A stretch of DNA of 64,000 nucleotides from NCBI GenBank assembly GCA_009760855.2, contig WPIO01000032.1, positions 372,501-436,500 of the forward strand. The letters are read 5' to 3'. Origin of the DNA: Cristatella mucedo. Its lineage: Eukaryota > Bryozoa > Phylactolaemata > Cristatellidae. A program made the translations under genes and the position numbers. The notes below the pieces were generated by a model. The model had not been told where the DNA came from. It searched no databases and was given only the letters and a program-made list of their open reading frames with translations. This document shows, one piece after another, positions 46,125 to 55,802 of this stretch (its first letter is position 1; each line of letters opens with the position of its first letter).

Positions 46125-47080
46125 TACGGCAGACGCAACGGGGATCCATTTGGCATCCATTCAAGTATTGTTTGTTTTGGCCATTTCGCGGCGAGCTAGC
46201 CTTTGAAAGGTGTTCGAAAATGCAGGCCCCTCGAACGGCTTGAACGAAAAGAAGCACCACTAGGCCGCATCGACGGAGATCAGGCGGCGAAGGCTTCGTC
46301 CTAGGAGAGCGGCGGCGTCATGCTGCTCCCTTCAACAGCCACGCTCCGTTGTGGCGTCACAGCGACTCCTCTTTCACGTTCCGAAAAAATTGCGTCTCCT
46401 GTTCGCATTGCTCAGAGTTGACGCACGACGGTCCTCGTTGCGGCTGATAACAAGACCTTCTCTCGCCGCCGACTCAGCCCCACGCCAGCCCAGCTTTCGC
46501 TCTCTGCGCAGACGGACATGAATCCCTCGTCGCCGTTCCTCCGATTTCTTGCTGAATCGTTGCACGTCTCGCACTCGGTGCGACGCCGCATGCGCGCGTC
46601 CTTTCTCTCGCCGGTTGCCGATCTTATTTTCTTGCACGCTCGTGGCGGCGAAGAAAGCGAACGACAAGCGTAGCCAGAAGCTGAACGCGAGCCAGGGACC
46701 GCCGCATGTGGACAGCGTTCTATCTACATGTCGCCTCCTGCCGGCGTCGCTTCCTTCTGGCTCAAGCGGACCAGGAACGTGTCCGGCAGTGCGGACACGT
46801 CCGACACGCCCACCTGCGGGCCGTCGTTCGGCCTCTCGTTCGCTGGCGAGAGCTCCGCGTTTGTGCTCGCGTGTTCCTTGCTTGAATGCCGCGGCCCGGC
46901 GACAGGCGACCGCATGACAGACGAGCGGCGCCGCACTTTGGGCGCCGACCCGGGCTAGAAGCCGTGCGCCCAGCTGCGCCATTGGGCAGACGGCGGCGAC
47001 TGCTGGGGTTGCACGGGCTCGCGCGCTTACGCTATCCCTTCGTACCGGGGAGCCAATAAACCAACACTGGTTTCAGGCTG
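46125..47080. other. GC-rich segment, no gene called
   Basis: Antisense ORF pairs (46374-46982 minus, 202 codons; 46549-46917 plus, 122 codons), Arg/Ala/Ser-rich and without domains. Also a small GTGTCCGGCAGTGCGGACAC inverted repeat near 46779-46798. Confidence 0.4.
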
Positions 47081-47269
47081 TTTTTCAAAACCTTCGGCAG
47101 CGGTTCGTCCACCGTCCTCGATTATGCAAATGAGTTACGATCACCAAGGTAAGCTCTTGTGTAGCGGCAGTTCGCCAAGGTGACTTCGTATAATAATAGC
47201 TAAGCATGGAAATCGCGTCGAGCGCGAGCGTATAAATAAATAAATAATTATATATACATGTACATACAT

Positions 47270-47271
<2 letters not shown>

Positions 47272-47346
<75 letters not shown>
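47272..47346. repeat. (AC)n-(AT)n compound microsatellite
   Basis: About 25 AC units followed by about 12 AT units. The AT part lies 78-102 bases upstream of the start codon of gene C. Confidence 0.95.
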
Positions 47347-47352
<6 letters not shown>

Positions 47353-47369
47353 CCCACACATTCAGAGTC
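47322..47369 (+). promoter_or_regulatory. probable core promoter of Asn-rich gene C
   Basis: No other TATA element is present before the ATG at 47424. The AT end of the microsatellite provides TATATA motifs, and an initiator-like ttcagagtc (47361-47369) follows at a suitable distance. Inference from position only. Confidence 0.4.
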
Positions 47370-47423
47370 ACAGAGACCTATCGAGTCGTTGGTCATTCGC
47401 AGGACCTCAGAGTCAGAAGAACA

Positions 47424-48042
47424 ATGTTCTTTGCAGGCTCTCTTTTGATTTTCTGTCTCCTCAGTCAAGGTAAAGCTGACCACGGTGTTTCAAGACGGAG
47501 CGCTTTACTTAGAATTGCTGCAGCGGCGGTGACTTGCTTTTGAGCAGCTTTGTCTTCTGCTTCAATGGCTGGTCCGTTTGTAGCAGAAGCGTACGGAAAC
47601 ATATCCTGGCCGGCTTTACCTACTGCTCCATTAATCTGTTGTAGACGCCAACGCTGGGATCTCACCTAGTGGCGGCAAAAAGCTGCTGCCCACCGGTGAA
47701 AACAACAACAACAACAACAATAATAATAACAACAATGGAGGTAACAACAACAATAACAATAATAATAACAATGCCGGCGGTCAAAACAACAACAACAACA
47801 ATAACAACAACGTCGGAGGTGGCAGCCGAAGCGCTCCCGTTGTCGGGGCACCAGTGCCAGTCGTAATGCACGTTCCGGAGCCGTATCCGGTCGTCAGTGA
47901 AGTTCAAGTTCCCATCGGTGTCGTTCAAGGAGTGAAGGTGCAAGCTCCCGTCCTACCGCGAGTTGCCATACCCTATGCGGCAGTACAGAGGATAGCCGTG
48001 CCCTATCGCTTTCCGGTGTATTATAAGCCGCGTTCGTGGTAA
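47424..48042 (+). CDS. Asn-rich, VP-repeat secreted protein C (147 aa)
   Basis: Model: exon 1 47424-47469, exon 2 47645-48042. Exon 1 is a signal peptide (MFFAGSLLIFCLLSQ) ending in phase 1 at G|gtaaag. The acceptor is ttaatctgttgtag. Domains: head DANAGISPSGGKKLLPTGE (16-34); three Asn runs of 12, 10 and 9 residues (35-71) separated by GG and AGGQ; a GGGSRS linker; then diverged VP repeats (PVPVVMHVPEPYPVVSEV and VAIPYAAVQRIAVPYRFPV, about 79-140) ending YYKPRSW. Same architecture as gene B (signal exon, Asn block, VP tail, C-terminal Trp), with the repeats more diverged. AAC and AAT are mixed in the Asn runs. AATAAA at 48168. Inferred extracellular structural protein, paralogue of B. Confidence 0.85.
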
Positions 48043-48167
48043 TTAGATTAAAGATGCGCTCTGCAGCGTGATGTCTAACGTTCGGGCACGCTGATATTTT
48101 TGCGAGAATACCCTCGGTCGTTGTGCAGCATGGCAATATTTGTGTACGCCCTCGCATCGCGATCATG

Positions 48168-48173
48168 AATAAA
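48168..48173 (+). terminator. polyadenylation signal, gene C
   Basis: AATAAA 126 bases after the stop; an ATTAAA also lies within 10 bases of the stop codon. Confidence 0.55.
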
Positions 48174-48429
48174 TTGTTATGTGAAAGGTTCGGCGTACAT
48201 TGTCTGCCCGCTGTAATTAAGACATTACCGAGCAACCGAAAGCAGAACAGTTCACCAAGTGTGAATTGTCTTGCAATGTCAGCATTTTCGGGTCAGCCCG
48301 CTCGGTCAAGTGAGCTGTCACGACTGTTTCCCGCTCGCCACGCAGGGCTGACGGCCGTGGCTCGAGAAAAAAAGCGATCACGAGACGTTCGTTTACAGCC
48401 CTGAGAGAAGCCGTGTCAAATACCTAGCC

Positions 48430-48850
48430 ACTTTGCGTACGCCGGAAAAGGAGAGCGCCGACCAGTCAGCGTCGACGCTCGCCGCGTCAGCATGCGCGAG
48501 CACGCGAAGGAAAATTCACGCGAGCCCAGCAGGCGGTGCGACGAACGCACGCGGACTAACACGCACTTCGCTCTGCGTTGACTCGCGCGCTCAGCGCGCG
48601 CAGCTTCGTCTCAGGCGCGCGCGCGCCGAGCTGCGAGCAGAGCGGCGCTCGCCGAGCCGGCCGTGCAGTGCCGTCTCAGCAGCGCAGCTGCCGCGACTGG
48701 CCTCAGAAGGGCCGCTCGAGTGGCGGCTGTAGCGAGCGAACCATTGTTTCTTTGCTGGCTCGGCCGTCGGACAGCAGCGCCGATTTGACGGGCTAGCAAC
48801 TGCGGCGTGAGGGCGGGCGGGCGGGCGGGCGGGCGGGGGGGGGGGTTGGG
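48430..48850. other. GC-rich, CpG-rich island ending in a GGGC/G tract
   Basis: Dense in CG and GCGC. The tandem (GGGC)n at about 48811-48834 and the following run of G could form G-quadruplexes. No gene called. Confidence 0.5.
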
Positions 48851-49678
48851 ACTCTCACGGTTGCGATTGGGATTTATTTTGTGAACTGATATTTCGAGAC
48901 TTGCAAATATTTTATATAGAGCGGCAAGACTCAAGGTTTGGTGGGCGGGGCTATACTTGCTATTAATAGATAACTATAGCGAAAACTGACCGTGTTTATT
49001 TGTTTTTCGATATGCAAGGGAAGGTGTGATTTCCTTTAATAAAGTTACAAGTCATGGGAATAGATAATTTCATTTAAAACTACATTTATTTTAGTCTGTG
49101 ACTCGACAGAGCCAAGACACCCGGTTGGATGCTATCGCAGAAAAGTTCATTAAAGTGCGTCTTGTGCGGAGAGTGACTTTTAGTTCATTACCGAAGGCTA
49201 GCAGGATAGGAGTAGGAAAAATAGCAAGAAAACGTGGCGGCTGTAAGGGATCGGTTCAGCTATTAAGCAAGAAATTAGCAGCAGCGGCGGTGGTGGCGGC
49301 GGCAGCGGCAACAGCGGAGATTGAATGGCAAGGAAAAGGCCGAGTCAGTCGACATTTGGCACAAAAACCGCACCGCTGCGAGCGATTGCTGTGCTACGGA
49401 GCTGCGCATCTTTTATATTGCACAATGAACTGTCTGTCAACAGCAGTCCTTTGTAGAATGAAAAGTGATCGTCTATTGGCTATTTCCCCACGACCGCCTC
49501 TTGGCACAAGCAGGCCAACGCCGACGCAGCGGATTCGCACACGTACCGGGACGATTTTCAACAGGGGGTTTTATTTTTTGAAACGACCGCTTCGTCTTCG
49601 GAACTGCAGTCCTCGAGTCAGGATGACCGCGTTACGAGATGAAAGCGACGCAATTCTCAACTAGGCTTCGCTGCGTGA
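48851..49678. other. intergenic, no gene called
   Basis: A 188-codon ORF (49098-49664, plus) contains an Ala/Val stretch but no domain and no promoter or splice support. Left uncalled. Confidence 0.35.
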
Positions 49679-50165
49679 GCCTGCTTCACGAAAATCCTCG
49701 GCTGCCGGCACATTACGACTACGCGGTGGCATCCTGAGGCGAGCGGGCTGGTGGAACGTTTCTACCGGCAGGTGAAGTCCGCTGTCTGGGCTTCCCCGAA
49801 TTGAACGCGTTGGCACCTCCAGCTGTCCGAGATCTTGCTCAGCCTGCGAAATGAGGAGGACGATGACCTTGACCTCGGCTGCGCTCGTACGGTTCACGGC
49901 TCCATCCTTGCGCCTCCCTGTTGAATGTTTCGCAGCCGCTACCACTGCAGCCAACGCGGCATTCGACTGTGCTCCATTTACAGACCGTTTAAAGATGTCG
50001 AGGCTTCGCTACTCGGCCGGGCGCTCTCCGCCCCAGCGGTCGCTATTTATAAGCATAGAGCTCACGTCCAGCACGCACCCAGCTGTTGGTGTTTGCGCGC
50101 GTCGGGCTCCGCTTCTTTGGTTAACGATGGATGCTTCGGCCATTTCGACAAGCGCAGCAAAATGG
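49679..50165 (+). pseudogene. decayed LTR-retrotransposon integrase remnant (Ty3/gypsy-type)
   Basis: One frame reads TKILGCRHITTTRWHP and then EASGLVERFYRQVKSAV. This matches the conserved integrase core segment seen in Ty3/gypsy elements (TT-x-x-HP-x-(A)-x-GLVERFHR-x-LK) and includes the catalytic-region Glu of GLVER. Further on, after a stop and frame changes, sequence resembling the LGLR..KDDLG..A..VYG region can be followed (LSEILLSLRNEEDDDLDLG, CARTVHGSILAPP). No reverse transcriptase, protease, gag or LTRs are seen nearby. It is an isolated, broken fragment with no function expected. Confidence 0.65.
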
Positions 50166-50930
50166 TAAAATGGGCGCGAACGCCCATCGAAATGCGCAAA
50201 CAATTCGGCATGCTGGCGCCGGCTCGCAGTCAGATCGAACCTTCTCGACTAATGCAGGCGCGCAGCATTGGGCCAGCGCGTCATTCGCAGAAAGTGCAGC
50301 AGGTGGCGAGCGCGAGCGGCGAAGCTGGCTGAGAGATTCTTGCGACGACAGAGAGCTGGCGAGAGCGAGAAGATGGCGAGAGATGGCGAGAGCGAGAGCG
50401 AGGCCGAGTCTCCGCCGCCGCCGAGTCTCCGCACTTCGCCCGTGCGTGCATCCGAGATGCGTTCGGCTAGCGGTAAAACTTCCGTTAGGCAGCGAACCGT
50501 CAACCTAGCCATAAAGACTGGGCCCCAACGAAACCCCTCGTTGAAAGTAGTCGCGCGTGCAAAATTAAAACGGGACGCTCTCTTCGGCATTATACTGGCT
50601 CAAGGGCCCAATTTCAGACACTCAAAACACGGTCGTCGATTCGAGTCATATAGCAGGCCATGGTTTTTTATAGCGTCCTATAACGTCCTGCAAGCGCGAT
50701 GCGAGCCGCAAAGTCGTCCTGCAAGTTTGTGGAGGAAGGGGACTTCTGCCTATGCTTCTCAAGCCGATGCTTACTTAACTGGCCTGTTTTTTGCTGGCCT
50801 CCGTGAAGTGTTCCGGCGTGTATCCGGCAAATTGCACCGGGTACCCAGTTGTCATAACAATGAAATGAAACGTGAGCCAAATGGCTGCGCGCACCAAATA
50901 CAGAGATATGTAAAGTAATGTATCTCCGAC
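50166..50930 (+). other. GC-rich segment with a possible first exon at 50373-50441
   Basis: A frame starting at 50373 reads MARDGESESEAESPPPPSLR, an acidic Ser/Glu/Pro N-terminus, and meets a gtgcgt donor-like sequence after 23 codons at 50442. No downstream exon is recognised. Local GAGCGAGA repetition could produce this by chance. A longer ORF (50268-50918) covers the same frame. Confidence 0.25.
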
Positions 50931-51300
50931 TGTAAATTCACAAAGCCACAAAGACTATGTGGGTTATACGCAGGAGAGTTTTGTATAGCAAACTCACAGC
51001 CTAAGCGGCTTTCGGTATGCATTCGCTAGCCATCAGACTTCATTTCACGAAACAAAGAGAAAGTGTGACAGTGAGACGCACAGCTGAGTCGGAAGAGCAG
51101 TTTAGGTAGTGAGCAGCATCGCGGTAGCAGCTCAGGACGGCGGGAAAGGATTTGCCATAGTCGGCAGCAAGAGAGTAATTGTCATTGCGTAAGCATCGCT
51201 GAGATGAGTTTCACAGTCTGGGACAAAGCGTGTGTCGCCAACTGTCGTTATGCGGAGAAATGAAAGAGCCAAGTTATTATCCATTCAGGGCCTTAGGGCA
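50931..51300 (+). repeat. dispersed repeat family 3, longest copy
   Basis: 'ctgtaaattcacaaagccac', 'aaagactatgtgggttatac', 'ggagagttttgtatagcaaa', 'cacagcctaagcggctttcg', then 'agcagcatcgcggtagcagc', 'agtcggcagcaagagagtaa' and 'gtgtgtcgccaactgtcg'. The second half matches 54480-54640 and 55210-55380. It carries no ORF of note and its class is unknown. Confidence 0.7.
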
Positions 51301-51479
51301 CAAGGAGGCTAAAACTGTTGCAGCAGTTCAGCTAGGTATGGACGATCCAAGCCGTGGCGGGCCTTGTGGGTCAGCGTAAGAAATTTTCTCTGCATCCATT
51401 GATCAACCGGCAGCAATCCAAGCTCTTTCAGCTAAGAAGACACACGGTCAAACCTCTGAGATTTTAAAAATAGCCTTGC

Positions 51480-51795
51480 AACAATATTCATTGCCAGATG
51501 CAGTGGCCTAGAAGCGGTTTTGCTAGCCCAGCCAAAAGGGAATTACAATAATCAAGCCGAGACAGAACTAAGAAGCTAGTTAAGTTTCTTGCCAGCCGTT
51601 GTGGAAGACAGGTCTTAATCTTATGTAAGGATCTGACGAGATGGCTAGCTGTGGAAGCAGTCTTCTTAATAAAGCTTTCAAAATGTAGGTTGCTGTCGAA
51701 AACGACACCCAACTTTCGAGCACGTGGTGAGGGTTTCGCAACAGAATCCCCAATTAGAAGAGTCAAGCCACACGCTTGCCGTGTCCTATGAACAG
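51480..51795 (-). mobile_element. LINE fragment, second subfamily
   Basis: A minus-strand frame (51488-51766) reads RKLGVVFDSNLHFESFIKK, then LTSFLVLSRLDYCNSLLAGL, the post-catalytic RT region of a CR1/L2-like LINE. It differs clearly in sequence from the 39.9 kb and 53-54 kb copies (VFDSNLHF versus IFQSDLSL), so at least two LINE lineages are present. Confidence 0.75.
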
Positions 51796-52599
51796 CAGTT
51801 CCAGAGAAAGACGTCCTGTCTTAAGTCGGTCCATGCTTTAATGGGAATGCTGATTTTATGCTAGAATGCAGGTTTTGTTGTTGCTCAGCAGAATAAATAA
51901 AGTATAGGTTAGTTGATTCAGCAGCAGCGTTCCTCATTTCTCCAGCGACGATAGAACCTTAGCTGCTTTCACTGCTGCTTCCATTCACCACTACAGAATT
52001 CCCTGCTTCGGTTCTCAAACCCAAGTTCTGACTGAGCCGGAAAGTACAATGCACAGTCTCCCCACGCATCTTTTGCGGTTGGCCAGATTAAGTAATCATA
52101 TATAAAAACGCCCTAAAGCTCATAACCCCAATCGAAGTTATACTTATCATTTGGATAAGGGTATGCCATTCATCGTTTCATCAGCTTCACCTGTTTTATT
52201 ATGAGGCTTCGCTGTTGTATCTCTTTCATAAATTGCTTTCGGCTAAGGGCTGCCAAATTCATGGTTGAGATGCAGTTTATTGCAAACGTAGTTCAATGGT
52301 ACGCACTTGGCATTCGAGTTATTATTTATAGCCAATCCACATAGTTCATGGGTTTAGTCTATCGATTAATTATTATTGTCCTTTCCCCATGCACTGTCTG
52401 TTTGATCACACCAACCTTTGACACGTGATTTCTACTCTCTTAATCTTTTGCTATAATAATGTATACATACGCCTGCATATTATGCTGAATAGTAGCTCCA
52501 CGAAGCTCACCTCGTACGACGCACATAAGGTCGTGGGTATTAATGGTATTGTAAGGAAATGCCGGATTAGTGACACAAATTAGAATGTATAAGATCAGG
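51796..52599. other. intergenic, no gene seen
   Basis: AT-leaning sequence without supportable features. Confidence 0.4.
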
Positions 52600-53200
52600 C
52601 TAGTAGAGCTTCGTGCCTGTCAAGAAGGCGAGCATTGGGAAAGGGAATCCACTATCGCTTGAGGTGTTCAACTGCTGTTTTCGCAGCATACCAATCGCAG
52701 CATGCCACCCTAGATCACTTGGTTGAATACAGTTTTGATTTTGAAATAACTGTCTAGCACTTTCTTGAACTTTCTCGAAAAATCTGGAGTCTTCTAGATC
52801 GCCCCAGAACATGACAGAACCTCCAGGAAAGGTTTCCGGCCTTCCATGCATAAGCGGCGCCTTGTTGTTAAAATAATCAAGTTCGACAACCTTCCCCACC
52901 TACCGGCTTCTTGGTGCCACCTGCAGAAATTTTCTCAGCACCGGTGGTCGCTGGCTAGATTTAATAAGACCTTGTCTTGCTCAGGAAGATCATAGTACAA
53001 AATCACATTATGAACGAATGCGTTCGTTGAGGATAGAATGGAGTTTTAAAGACACACAAGTTACAGACACTTGTAAGGGATCCGTGAAGAAGCAGACTAC
53101 TATGTCCGCCACGTGACACGCCTACCTTACACGGACAACGGCGGAAGTCGCCACACAGATGCATGGCCTGTCGTTTTTTGATACAAAAATTATTATACAT
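52600..53200. other. intergenic with an unassigned minus-strand ORF
   Basis: A 99-codon minus ORF (52600-52899) contains GGSVMFWGDL, which recalls the GGSVMVWG motif of Tc1/mariner transposases. The flanking residues do not follow that family, so no call is made. Confidence 0.25.
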
Positions 53201-53202
53201 CT

Positions 53203-53340
53203 GTTATAGTGCCCTCAGAGAACTCAATCTCTTTCATGGCACTTAACGCTTGCTGCAAAGGAAGCATGATCGAATGGTTAGTGGTGGCATGCTCAACGAC
53301 AACAAACATATCTCATGCAGCAAAGAGGAAGTGTGTAGCT
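53203..53340 (-). mobile_element. LINE 3' end only
   Basis: Reads on the plus strand as 'tagtgccctcagagaactca', 'atctctttcatggcactta', the reverse complement of the LINE tail, followed by about 90 bases of 3'UTR. A second LINE starts immediately after it. Confidence 0.7.
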
Positions 53341-53344
53341 GATC

Positions 53345-54470
53345 ATGATAACAATAATAATAACAACAACACCCTTGATAAAGCGCCCTCAGAGAAATCA
53401 GCCTCTTTGTAGGCGCTTTACAGTTACTACAGAAGAAACACGATCGAATGGTTAGTGGTTGCATGCTCAATAAACAGCAAGAGTAACAGGGTTAGGAGTG
53501 ACATACACAGGGTCAGCATGCAAGTGTGGTTAGTGGCAGCCTGCAACAGTGTCCGTACGCATAAGCACATACAGGACGAATTACCTGGACCCACTAAATG
53601 CTATCATAAATAGATGCGTTTTTAATTTCTTTTTAAATGTGGTCAAGTCAGGAAATGTCGTGACGCAAGTCGAGAGTGAGTTTTAGGCTTTGGGATTAAA
53701 CGAACAAAATGCACGGTCTCCAAAGAATTTGAGGTTTGAAGGAGGTACACGTAAACAGTTAGATTCCGAAAAGTGGATGGTACGATGCTTGGTCGGGTGG
53801 GGTAATAGATCTGATAGGTAGGCTGGAGCCAAAGAATGATAAGACCTAAAAGTGAGTGACGAAAACTTGTGAAGTCGATGCGTTGCTTGACTGGTAGCCA
53901 GTGCAGGTCGGGAAGAAGTGGTGTAATGTGGCAACTTCGACGCTCATGACAGACAAGCCTAGCTGCATAGCTTTGCACCAGCTGTAAGCGCCTGATTGCA
54001 CAGGCCGGTTGACCAGCTAGCAGTGAGTTACAGAAGTGAAGACCGGATGTCACAAATGCATTTACCAATTTAGACGTTGTATCTCTGTCCAAACAAGCCC
54101 AAATTTTCAGCAATGTTATGTAGCTGAAAGTAGGCAGACTTGATTGTGGAGCTGATGTGGTCGTCTAACGAAAGGTCACTTTGGAACATGACACCTAGAT
54201 TTCGTGCAGACTCAACAGGAGACATGCTGGCATAGCCGATTTTGAGCGGTAACCTTTCCCATTTCTGAATCACACTTGGTTTACCCATAACTAGTAAGCT
54301 TGTTTTACCATCATTCAATTTAAGAAAATTTGCTTCCATCCTCGCGCGGATGTCATTAAAACACTTAGCAAGGGAGTTGTGAGAATTCGATATGCTCGAG
54401 GGCTGGGAGGAGTCAAAGGAAAGGTACAACTTGAGTGTCATCCGCACAGAAGTGAAAGTCAGAAGGGCAG
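53345..54470 (-). mobile_element. CR1/L2-like LINE copy retaining the RT catalytic motif
   Basis: Minus strand. An AAT/AAC tail (53347-53372), LINE tail and 3'UTR are followed by a broken coding region that matches the 39.9 kb copy (ARNLGVMFQSDLSLDDHI, KLVNAFVTSGLHFCNSLLAG, LHWLPVKQRIDF). Further 5' it extends to FHFCADDTQVVPF at about 54425-54455, which corresponds to the YADD catalytic box of reverse transcriptase with Tyr replaced. Several frameshifts separate the pieces, so it is inactive. It runs into sequence resembling repeat family 3 at 54480-54640. Confidence 0.8.
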
Positions 54471-54479
54471 TCAAGGAAG

Positions 54480-54645
54480 CGAGTAGCATTGCAATAGCAA
54501 CCTAATACCTCGGGAAATGATGTGCAGCAGTCGGCAGCTGGAGAATGGATGTCGTTGCGTAAGAACTGAGGAACTGAATGGCAGTCCAGGACAAGCAGAG
54601 CAAAGTCGCGTGTCGCCAACGGTGTTTAAGCACAGTGACAGAACG
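54480..54645 (+). repeat. repeat family 3-like segment
   Basis: 'gcgagtagcattgcaatagc', 'gcagcagtcggcagctggag' and 'gcgtgtcgccaacggtgttt' match the second half of family 3 in the same orientation. It is adjacent to the RT-coding LINE, so family 3 may include part of a LINE 5' region in antisense. Confidence 0.55.
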
Positions 54646-54783
54646 CCTACTTTATTGCCCATAGGCGACGGGTGGGGGGGGGAAGGAGGCTTAAACTGGC
54701 TCTGCCTTTCAGCCGGTACACTACTTCAGAGGTATAAAGTAGTGTAGCCACTGAGGGTATTGCAGATGAGTATATGAAAAAGG

Positions 54784-54945
54784 TTAGCTGATCAACCTTA
54801 GATCTCACTTAGTAGCAGCAGATGAGCATTAGCAGCTATCGGCAGTGTCCAATAAAGGATTGCTGACTGCACGACTCAAATGCACGACCTGGGTAGTTAA
54901 GTTTGAGCGCCTTGCCCATTGGCTAAGACCTAGAAACACAGGGAT
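54784..54945 (-). mobile_element. SINE family 1 copy, diverged
   Basis: Minus strand: 'cttagccaatgggcaaggcg' (A box), 'catttgagtcgtgcagtc' (degraded B box), then 'gacactgccgatagctgc' and the end 'aaggttgatcagctaa'. The order of family 1 blocks is conserved. Confidence 0.65.
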
Positions 54946-55059
54946 ATGTTTTAACTAATGCAGAAGCTTGCCTCTGACCTCCGCCCATCGACGGCCCTCC
55001 ACACAAGCTCTTCAGATTCGAAAGTTGTGCTCCCGCAGCAGCCACTCACTAATTTATCT

Positions 55060-55390
55060 CCAACTACAAAACCACAAAGACTCAGTGGGTGTTATGCATG
55101 GCAGTTTTCTACTGCCCACTCAAACGCCCATGGGGCTTTCGATGCATGTTAGTTAGTCAACAGCTTTCACATTACTTGACAAAAAGAGAGGTGCATTGCT
55201 GAGTCGAGAGAGCAGTCGAGGAAGTGAGTAGCATGGAAGTAGTAGCTCAAGATGGCTGAACAAGACTTATCGGCAGCAGGAGAGTAAATTTATTGCCTAA
55301 GAATCGTGGAAGTGAGTTCCACGTTATAGCACATGCAGAGCAAAAGCTTGTCGCCAACGGCCTTGAAGCGTAGGAATATAACAGCAAATG
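55060..55390 (+). repeat. dispersed repeat family 3 copy
   Basis: 'aaaccacaaagactcagtgg', 'ggcagttttctactgcccac', 'catggggctttcgatgcat', 'gaagtagtagctcaagatgg', 'cggcagcaggagagtaa' and 'cttgtcgccaacggccttga', in the same order as the 50.9 kb copy. Confidence 0.7.
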
Positions 55391-55620
55391 TACTTACTTT
55401 GAGGCTCGAGGAGGCTGTTATCATTCGCAGTAAAGAAGATCTACACTCAATAATTCTTGCTCTAACCCTACTGGCCTGTATTAAACATTATTTTGAAGAC
55501 CTATGTTTTATTTAGTATATAATAGTACCTTAGTATAATTCAACCGTTTTTTATTCGTGATAATAATTTTGAGTATATATTTTTGAGTATATATTAAATC
55601 AGTCATATTAAATAATACTT
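55391..55620. other. intergenic, no gene seen
   Basis: AT-rich with a short TTTTGAGTATATAT duplication near 55570-55595. Confidence 0.4.
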
Positions 55621-55621
55621 A

Positions 55622-55802
55622 AATACTAGCTGATTTAACAGCCTCTTTTTGTATAGCGACAGAAGAGCGCTGACGGCTATCACCACTGCTTGCAGTGGCC
55701 ATAGAAGATGGCCTACCACAAGATTGGAGCCCACGACCTCAGATGCGAGGTCGTGAAAAGCAACCACCTTACCTAGTGAGCCATTACGGCTCACCACTAT
55801 TC
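55622..55802 (-). mobile_element. SINE family 1 copy, near full length
   Basis: Minus strand: 'gtaatggctcactaggtaag', internal hairpin 'cacgacctcgcatctgaggt' continuing to cgtg, B box 'gtgggctccaatcttgtgg', 'agtggtgatagccgtcagcg', 'ctcttctgtcgctatacaa' and 'gaggctgttaaatcagctag'. Confidence 0.9.

Noticed and set aside
52600-52899. Tc1/mariner transposase from the GGSVMFWG motif
   Set aside because: Only this short motif matches; the flanking residues and order do not fit the family.
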